The notes beneath the pieces were generated by a model. It was not told where the DNA came from. It saw only the letters and a list, made by a program, of their open reading frames with translations, and made no database searches. A stretch of DNA of 64,000 nt from Vesta saturnalis (Eukaryota; Arthropoda; Insecta; Coleoptera; Lampyridae), in contig JARFJB010001349.1 in NCBI GenBank assembly GCA_036346205.1, positions 1,413,501 to 1,477,500 of the forward strand, written 5' to 3'. Positions within the stretch are counted from its first letter, which is position 1, and each line of letters starts with the position of its first letter. Positions 56,591-64,000 of the stretch are shown here, piece after piece. Position numbers and translations under genes: made by a program.

Positions 56591-57535
56591 GAGGATCAAA
56601 CAAAAACACGCATGCACGCACACGACAAGCACGCAAGCTCGCATGTAACACGCACGCACACGCAAGCTCGCATTTACGTACGCACGCACGCTCGCACGCA
56701 CGCTACGTACACGCCGCACGTACTACGCACGTACGCACGCTCACACGCATACGTACGTTCGCACACGCTCGCACGTACGCTACGCACGTCCGTACGCTGC
56801 ACGACGTACGTCACGTACACACGCACGTACGCACACCACGCACCCACGCAACAAACACGCAAGCACCACGCACACGAACCACAGACAACGACACGACACG
56901 CAAGCACACACACACATACACACACAACAACACACATCACACACACACGCACACGCACACGCACAGCTACGCACGACCACGAACCACACAGCACACCACA
57001 CGCACACACACACGACACACAGCACACCACACCACACCACGCACACGCACACACAAAACACCACACAGCAACAGCACACGACACGCACGCCACACACTAC
57101 GCACCACACACACACGCAAATGAACACGCCGAACACAACGCAACAAAGCACACATACCACAGACGCAACACACACAGCACCACACCACACACGCAACACA
57201 CAAACCACGCTACAGCAACACAAACCTACGCACACACGCACACACGACGCACGCAACGCACACACACGACACGCAACACACACCTGAACGCACAAGCACC
57301 ACGCATGACACCTCGTAAACGCACGCTACCACAACAATACAGCTACGCCACGCAAGACGCTCGCATCACACGATGCACGCACCACTGTCAACGCAACCAC
57401 CCAAACAACACACCAACTGAACACACACTCACCACAACAACACGCTACACACGACACAAAACTAAACACGCACAACAAAGCGGTGGACAACACATAAACA
57501 AAACACATTATAACAAATCAACACACAGCTAACAC
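56591..57535. repeat. CACG/CACA-rich low-complexity block
   Basis: Nearly 950 bp of imperfect CACGCA and CACACA units, resembling the degenerate part of the CA repeat at the window's left edge. Long frames on both strands (up to 306 codons) encode only His/Thr/Arg or Cys/Val low-complexity peptides. Confidence 0.9.
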
Positions 57536-58380
57536 TACAAACAAAAACACGAACACGAAATAACACTTTAGTCTTTCGCAAAGATCTCATCATCAAATGA
57601 GATTATACCTACCACAAAACATCGTCTTACACAAAATACAAAGCTAACGACATAATATTGAAATTGAAAAACAAAATCATCGCATTATACATTACTGAAC
57701 TATGTTTTAAACTTCTAGAAACAGTCGTATAACTAAATGCACGCTAAATTTGCTGCAAAAACTTGAGATCATTGATAACTATCACGTTACTTAAAACAAA
57801 AACATATTTTTGTGAAACAGTCAATTTTGAATCGGTAGCTCTACTCTTGAAAATCGTGCATTCGTATTATGACATATACATGATTGAATTATTTGATCAC
57901 ACTGCTATGTCATCGACTTTCTTATGAACTCTTCTTGAACTGATCGTGTCTATCGATCAGTTGAATTTGAGAAAATTCACCTGTAATATGTCATGCTATT
58001 CATATTATTGTGAACATTCATCTTTACAGTAATTAGATACTGTCAGCTCAATTCTACTTTGTTCATCAGGTGCATGTCTCATTACCTCTTGAACGGATTA
58101 TGTTGTATGAGTTACTTTAAAGTGCAAGTCTAGAAAATTTCTATGTCAGCTATGCTGATCTCATAACGACATATGTGATGTAATGCATTCTAGTAATGTT
58201 ATCTCCTGTAAAGTCTGACAAAAACTTACATATTAATATGAAATGTTACTAAAACTGAATTTATGTAAATTAAGTAGCCTTGGTATCTTGGCGCAGTGAT
58301 TCTTAAATGTTACGTAGAACGGTATCTCCTGGTAAAGGTTGTCTACATAGAAACTTACCACTGATTCATTTGATTTATAT
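57536..58380. other. Noncoding DNA
   Basis: AT-rich without a recognised gene. A short hairpin (gatctcat/atgagatt) is at about 57584-57605. Confidence 0.4.
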
Positions 58381-58660
58381 ATCTAAATATAAAATTTGGT
58401 TTTACAGTAAATATGAAAAGCTATATGCTTCGATTTTAATAACCATATTTTATATAACTTTCATTCTCCTAGTAATTTTACATGTTGTTCTATCTCCTGA
58501 TTAAAGTTTTGAGTATTTAACTAAAACTGACTCATCATGAGTAATATAAGTAGCGTATCATATAAAATAATAAAACATTTTGGGTTTACAGTAATTTATT
58601 GCAGTACAATGAGCTTACTTTAATGATTGTCAAATGGTACTTTGATATATCTAGGCATGT
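58381..58660. repeat. Decayed copy of an IS630-element end
   Basis: Weakly matches 59035-59320, the left inverted repeat of the neighbouring element: attctcctagtaattttacat, agtatttaactaaaactgac and atgagcttactttaatg in the same order. Confidence 0.6.
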
Positions 58661-59664
58661 TCCGAAAGTGAATTCCATATAACATTTGATGATATCTTAT
58701 TCTGAGAATTACAGTTCTACTGATTCTTCTATTAACTGCATTCATTTGATGAGTTTTAACGTCGCTTTAAAGCGAAAAAAAACTGTGGAAATAGGCCGAT
58801 TAACCCAATTAACATATGAAACCACAGTTACAAAATACTTACAATACAGAATTGGTAACTGGGTACGGCCCTGAATTCTAACAACTTTTCCGAAAGCTCG
58901 AAACATCCATAAACAAGGTAGCACTAGAGGAGAACCACCTAACCTACCCCATGAGAATGCGGCAGAGCATTCATAGATTGTAGCAGTAATTCTAAAGCTG
59001 CATAATCTAAAAATAGTTTGGTTTCTACAGGGTGTAATATAAAAGCGGTACAATATAGAACTTTTGATTTTGAAATAGAACACCCTATATATTATTTTAT
59101 TTTTCGATTCTCCTTATAATTTTACATCTTTTTTATAAGAATTACTTACAATCTTACTGTTTTTGAGATATTTAACTAAAAACTGACATTTTTATGTAGT
59201 AATTGAAGTAGGCGTATCTCAGTTATTTTTAAAGATAAAAAAATAATCTTTGGTACAGAATTTATTCATACATGAGCTTACTTTAATGTATTGTCAAAAT
59301 TGGATTTCAATATACAGAGTGATCACAAAATTAATTCAATAACTAAATTTCAAAATGCTATATCTTCATTTTTTTAAATGGTACACACTACATTTTTTTA
59401 CTGCCTTGTCTTCGTCTATTAATCGGCTTTCATTTCTGTTAAATATGTTCCATACCTATCTAATAGTTTCGGAGATATTTAAGTTTGTTCAATTTTTTTC
59501 GTGGATAACACTGAAGAAGGGTAAAATTAGTCGGTCAAAGCAAGCTATGAATACATAAGAAACTAAAAACATATTAACTGAAATACAAACACTTAAAATT
59601 GTAATAAATGATCAATGTGACCATCATTTTGTTGCTGGCAAACATGAAATCTTTGAATAAACGG

Positions 59665-59940
59665 GTTATCAAATTAATTCAACAACGTAAATTTGAAAAT
59701 GCTATATCTTCATTTTTTTAAATAGCACACCCTATATTTTTTAACGCCTTGTCTTCGTCTATTAGTCGGCTTTAATTTTTGTTAAATATGTTCTATACCT
59801 ATCTCTAATCGTTTCGGAAATATTTAAGTTTGTTTTGTTGATAACACTGATGAAGAGTAACATTAGTCGGTCAAAGCAAGCTGTGGATACATAAGAAACT
59901 AAAAAATATTAACTGAAATACATAAATTGTAATTATAACA
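59665..59940 (+). repeat. Partial tandem duplication of the left arm
   Basis: Repeats 59330-59600: gctatatcttcatttttttaaa, gccttgtcttcgtctatta, taatcgtttcggaaatattt and agtcggtcaaagcaagct, in the same order with about 10% differences. Confidence 0.85.
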
Positions 59941-60126
59941 AATATTGTATGAAACCACCATTTTTAAGAGATATTTGAGATATTTTTAAACGATTCATCG
60001 TAAAATTAAACAATTTAATCAAAAGAGCGTACAACAAAGGATGAACGAAAACAAATGAAGAAATCAAAGTTGTCAAACTGTGCTAATATTCGTGTAGTGT
60101 TGTATACTTACTTCGTAAATTACAAA

Positions 60127-61169
60127 ATGAATTTTTCGAAAGAAAAACTTGTTAATATGATTTACGTCCTTGTTGAAAGCGATAAAAATTGTCTTTTAGC
60201 TCGTCGAATTTATAAGCAAAATTTCCAAATGCACCCGCAAGTTTCAGCATTTGCAAGATTGAAAGAGCGTTTCGAGCAAACAGGCAGTATTCATTACGAA
60301 GACAATTTAGAACAAGAAAGAACCGCAATTAACGAAGGTAATGAACATTTAGTTCTTCCGTGATTGAAAAGCCTCACGTTTCTTGCCGACAATTAGAATT
60401 AGAAGTTGGAGTTTCAAAAACATCAGTTAATAGAATTAAAAAAAATATAAATATCATCCATACCATGTCCAACTTGCACAAGAATTATAAGAGGATGACT
60501 TCGTTAACATATTAAACTTTTGCAATTGGGCCATAAATAAAATTTAATAAAACCCAACTATTTTAGCACGATCTTATTTACTGATGAAGCTACTTTCCAC
60601 AAAAATGGATACGTTAATAGACATAATTTCCATTATTACGATACTGAGAATCCCAGATTTATAAATCCTGTTGATCATCAACACCGCTGGTCACTTAATG
60701 TTTGGGTCGTAATTATTGGGGAAAGAATTATAGGACCATATTTTTTTGAAAACACAGTCAATGGAGATTCATTTTTAAACTTCTTGCGCAACGAATTTGA
60801 AACTTTTATCGAAGATTTACCTTTACAAACCCTTAGAGAAACGTGGCTGCAATTAGATGGCGCTCCTCCGCATTTTATCAGAAACGTTAGAAATTATTTA
60901 AATATCCAGTTTCAAAACAAATGGATTGCACTAGGAGGGCCGATCTCCTGGCCTGCAAGATCGCCTGACTTGGCAAAGCTGGACATTTTTCTTTGGGGTT
61001 GGATTAATGAAAAAGTCCTCCAACGACTGTAGATGATATGAAGGCAAGAATTAGTGACGTCATTTAAAATATAAATGTTTCCACATTACGAAAAGTAAAT
61101 TTGTCGTTTATTCAAAGATTTCATGTTTGCCAGTAACAAAATGGTGGTCACATTGAACATTTATTATAA
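60127..61169 (+). pseudogene. DUF4817-DDE_3 transposase, nearly complete but broken
   Basis: The start MNFSKEKLVNMIYVLVES is at 60127 and the DUF4817-type domain includes LARRIYKQNFQMHPQVSAFA and LKERFEQTGSI (to about 60300). A frame change follows near 60355, then VSKTSVNRIKK. First catalytic block IFTDEATFHKNGYVNRHNFHYYD has its Asp at about 60580 (IFTDEATF). The second is LDGAPPHF at about 60855 and the third RSPDLAKLDIFLWG at about 60960. The C-terminus NGGHIEHLL ends at 61167. Stops at about 60513, 61030 and later prevent full translation. All three acidic catalytic residues are present. Confidence 0.88.
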
Positions 61170-61867
61170 TTTTAAGTATTTGTATTTCAGTTAATATGTT
61201 TTTTAGTTTCATATGTATTCATAGATTGCTTTGATCGACTAATGTTACTCTTCTTCAGTGTTATCAACGAAAAAAATTGAACAAACTTAACTATCTCCGA
61301 GATAGGTATAGAACATATTTAACAGAAATTAAAGCCGACTAATAGACGAAGACAAGGTATTAAAAAAATATAGGGTGTGCCATTTAAAAAAATTAAGATA
61401 TAGCATTTTCAAATTTATGTTATTTAATTAATTTTTGTGATCACTCTGTATATTGAAATCCAATTTTGACTATAGATTAAAGTAAGCTCATATATGAATA
61501 AATTCTATACCAAGGATTATTTTTTATCTTTAAAAATAACTGAGATACGCCTACTTGAATTGCTACATAAAAATGTCAGTTTTTAGTTAACTTTGCAAAT
61601 ATCTCAAAAACTGTACGATTTAGCTTGTAAGTAATTCTTATAAAAAATATGTAAAATTATAAGGAGAATCGAAAAATAAAATAATATATAGGGTGTACTA
61701 TTTAAAAATCGAAAGTTCTACATTGTACCGCTTCTATATTACACCCTGTAGAAACCAAACTATTTTTAGATTATGCAGCTTATAAAAATAGACAACTTTC
61801 GTATTTAAACTTATCTTCTAAGTTTAATGGCTAAGGAGCTATCGACCGAATACGTACTATTGGGACA

Positions 61868-61870
61868 CCT

Positions 61871-61926
<56 letters not shown>
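61868..61926. repeat. (TA)n microsatellite
   Basis: About 29 TA units just beyond the right end of the IS630-type element. Confidence 0.95.
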
Positions 61927-61929
<3 letters not shown>

Positions 61930-61933
<4 letters not shown>

Positions 61934-63540
61934 GTAGTTGTGCAAGACTATCAACTTCTCTAGTTAGAACATTTCATCCTTATCACCAATGTTGCTCATT
62001 ATTTAGCTGATTTGAGAAACTATTCAATCTAAATTAAATTAAGAATTTTTATAGGTCAACGAAGTTTTAAGGAAATTGTGAAGTGTAATAACACTTACCT
62101 ATTTTTAAAAACTGCAGTTTTATACAATTACTTGGTATTTTCTTAAATTATACCTTTCTTTTCGTTTTCAATTACCGAATCTTTCCAAATACATTTTTTG
62201 TAATTGACTGTTAAGACATGAAATAAAAATAATAATTACAACAAAACGCTTAACCCAGTTTATAAACCTATACAAATGAGTTATATAGTTTGTATTACTT
62301 TCCAGAGTGACTTATAAAGTGTAGATATTGTTATTATTCACAATACTTTACACACAATTTAAATGTCCTTTGAGGATGCTTCTGTCGGGCAACAGCAGGT
62401 ATACTAAGTTTGGCCATTAACATAATAAACAAAAGTTTGCAGAATGTATTCGCTTCGATAACAACGGAAATATACCCTGAAGATATGGTTACGACTATTT
62501 AAATAGATATTGCAAATTACTCCAACTATAAACTTTCCACAAACACTTTAAGGCACGATAGATATTTCAAATTGTTTGGATAAATAATCTATTATGCGTT
62601 GATTAATATAACAAGAGGACACTCAATACTCTATTTACCGTACATGTCTAATTTGAAGAGGATATTTTCAAAATGAGTGAAATGTTCTGTGAATATTGAT
62701 TGGTTTTCAAATCCGTTGGCATCTATTGTATGGATGGACGTGCACTAATTCAATTTATCCAATACTATCTGTACACAGATCATCACAATATAAACAATAA
62801 GGTTCATAACTACCATAAATCAACCTAAAGTATTCGTAATCGAATAAAAGCACGAATAGTCTGATAATATTTACGTGATCATCAATTGTCGTAGCAAGTC
62901 ATTACATAAATCTACATTGACAGTTTAGGATTCGCTTTGCTAGGAATTGAATCAACCTGGCTTAAGTTATTTTATTTTGTTTAAAAAGAAGCTCTAAATT
63001 TTCAGATTAATGTACTTCAATCGTTTTTATCATTGCATTATTTTGATCAAACTTTTACAACAGTTTAAGATTAAAAAGGCACCTTTTCTGTAAATTTTAA
63101 TGTAATCTGGTTCCATTTAATATATTAACATAGATGAATATATTTGCCGTTATATTTAACATTTATATTCATTAATATTGTTAAATGCCTGCTTGCTATT
63201 AGTAATTAATTGTAATAAATTTAAAGATGGAGCAATAAACAGATTTTCGAGTTTTGATTATGTCAATTTAGACATATGAGCTGGTATCATCATCAAGCAA
63301 CATTTCAATTTACATTATAAACATACATATCTTTCCATAAATATTTGTCGGATGGCACACTGTAACGATTTATTACTACACTATATTGATGATTAAAATA
63401 TGTACCGATGTAATTGGACAGAGCAAGATCCAACCTACATATAAATGTCTAGGTATAGATGCAATATGCTTTTTTCTTCATTAACCCTAAATCGATTTAT
63501 TAGCTCATTTTACAACGTTTGGAAAATTTTCACAATAATC
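61930..63540. other. AT-rich DNA, no recognised gene
   Basis: No protein-like frame or paired repeats found. Confidence 0.45.
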
Positions 63541-63645
63541 GGCCATGATGTGTATGCGCGCGTGCGCCGTGTGAGTGCTCGAGCGCGCATGTGTGTGGGG
63601 GTGGGGGGTGTATTTGTGTGTTTGTGTGTGTGGATGATTGTAGGT
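63541..63645. repeat. GT-rich low-complexity tract
   Basis: Imperfect GTGTGT, GCGCG and GGGGGTG words. The open frame across it is not convincing. Confidence 0.75.
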
Positions 63646-64000
63646 ATCTACGATACTAACATCAAACTTCATATTTCAGCTTTTTCATTACTTCTGAAGT
63701 TGAGAGAAATTCAGAGGTGGGGGGGTTATTAGGAGCAGTTTTTTTGTTCTTATCACGTATTTCTGAAATAACTGAATGTTTCAAAGATATAAAATTACAA
63801 ACTTATAGACCTTAAACATATAGATTAATTATGTTCTATACACTTCTTTTAACGACGCGTAATTTAGCGGCAAACATAATCCTAAGGTAGACTTTAAGTA
63901 CTAGTGCAACTTTTTTCAATATCTGAATAACTATTAAGTTTATAAAAAAATGTGTAGACATATTTTTTAAAGAAATTTTAATTTCACATAACTATTCTTT
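63646..64000. other. AT-rich DNA, no recognised gene
   Basis: Nothing seen apart from a G8 run (63720-63727). Confidence 0.4.

Larger units (their letters stand above)
58995..61781 (+). mobile_element. IS630-type element with ~650-bp inverted repeats
   Basis: The left end AAGCTGCATAATCTAAAAATAG (58995, shown as one 22-base word minus its last bases: AAGCTGCATAATCTAAAAAT) matches the inverted right end at 61781, followed on both sides by tttctacagggtgtaatata. Similarity continues inward to about 59660 and from about 61090, past the cttgtcttcgtctatta and gcttactttaatg words. Part of the left arm is repeated again at 59665-59940. It contains the best-preserved transposase of this family in the window. 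Confidence 0.88.

Noticed and set aside
56494..57532. Open frames of 209 and 306 codons, and Cys/Val-rich frames opposite
   Set aside because: Translation of CACG/CACA low-complexity DNA, with no domain or composition expected of a protein.
63445..63732. 95-codon frame with a VRRVSARARM stretch
   Set aside because: Its odd composition comes from the GT/GC-rich low-complexity tract.

Overview
The window looks like a piece of an insect nuclear genome. It is AT-rich and almost entirely intergenic, with long dinucleotide microsatellites. The transposon families present are typical of insects: IS630/Tc1-mariner-type elements with a DUF4817-like N-terminus, a Penelope-like element, a LINE, a hAT, a BEL/Gypsy-like solo LTR and a Polinton. 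I find no convincing host protein-coding gene and cannot name the order or species. Nearly every coding region belongs to a mobile element and most are broken.

The centrepiece is a Polinton/Maverick (adintovirus-like) element at 32167-43089. It is exactly delimited by a 6-bp target-site duplication (CACAGT) and inverted repeats of about 515 bp that start AGTAGAAC and hold arrays of ~43-bp subterminal repeats. All genes are on the + strand: packaging ATPase, a small basic protein, an uncharacterised 199-aa protein, a retrovirus-like integrase with chromodomain, a penton-like minor capsid protein, a small Gly-rich amphipathic virion-type protein, the major capsid protein in two overlapping ORFs, a conserved protein of unknown function, and an adenain-like cysteine protease. 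No protein-primed DNA polymerase B is seen. The right-hand 2.5 kb is tandemly duplicated, giving a second protein X and protease. A third copy of the right end lies inverted at 52991-56044 and is split by a solo LTR with its own target-site duplication (54739-55965).

Left part (1-22 kb): a CA repeat; an IS630-type element with long inverted repeats (3.3-5.4 kb); a Penelope-like fragment with a hammerhead-like motif and TA repeats grown inside it (5.44-6.99 kb); two diverged copies of a ~3.2-kb composite repeat (8.1-11.3 and 12.96-16.2 kb), each holding fragments of an unidentified transposon ORF, a GC-rich inverted-repeat segment and a decayed IS630-type transposase; a ~960-bp hexamer array (17.14-18.10 kb); and a foldback MITE (18.49-19.30 kb).

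Middle (22-30 kb): a hAT element with a perfect 8-bp target-site duplication (22285-29685) has been filled by two LINE fragments, another IS630-type element and an odd C31T36 tract. Beside it are a fully foldable tRNA-like gene and a palindromic remnant of the same tRNA-containing repeat.

Right part (43-64 kb): largely featureless AT-rich DNA, a three-copy ~420-bp repeat (46.7-47.8 kb), a broken gene of a widespread insect repeat-encoded family resembling DUF7869 proteins (49.0-50.7 kb), the inverted Polinton end, a CA/CG-rich low-complexity block, and the best-preserved IS630-type element (58.995-61.781 kb). Many breaks are one-base indels next to homopolymers. Some may therefore be assembly errors and not true decay.
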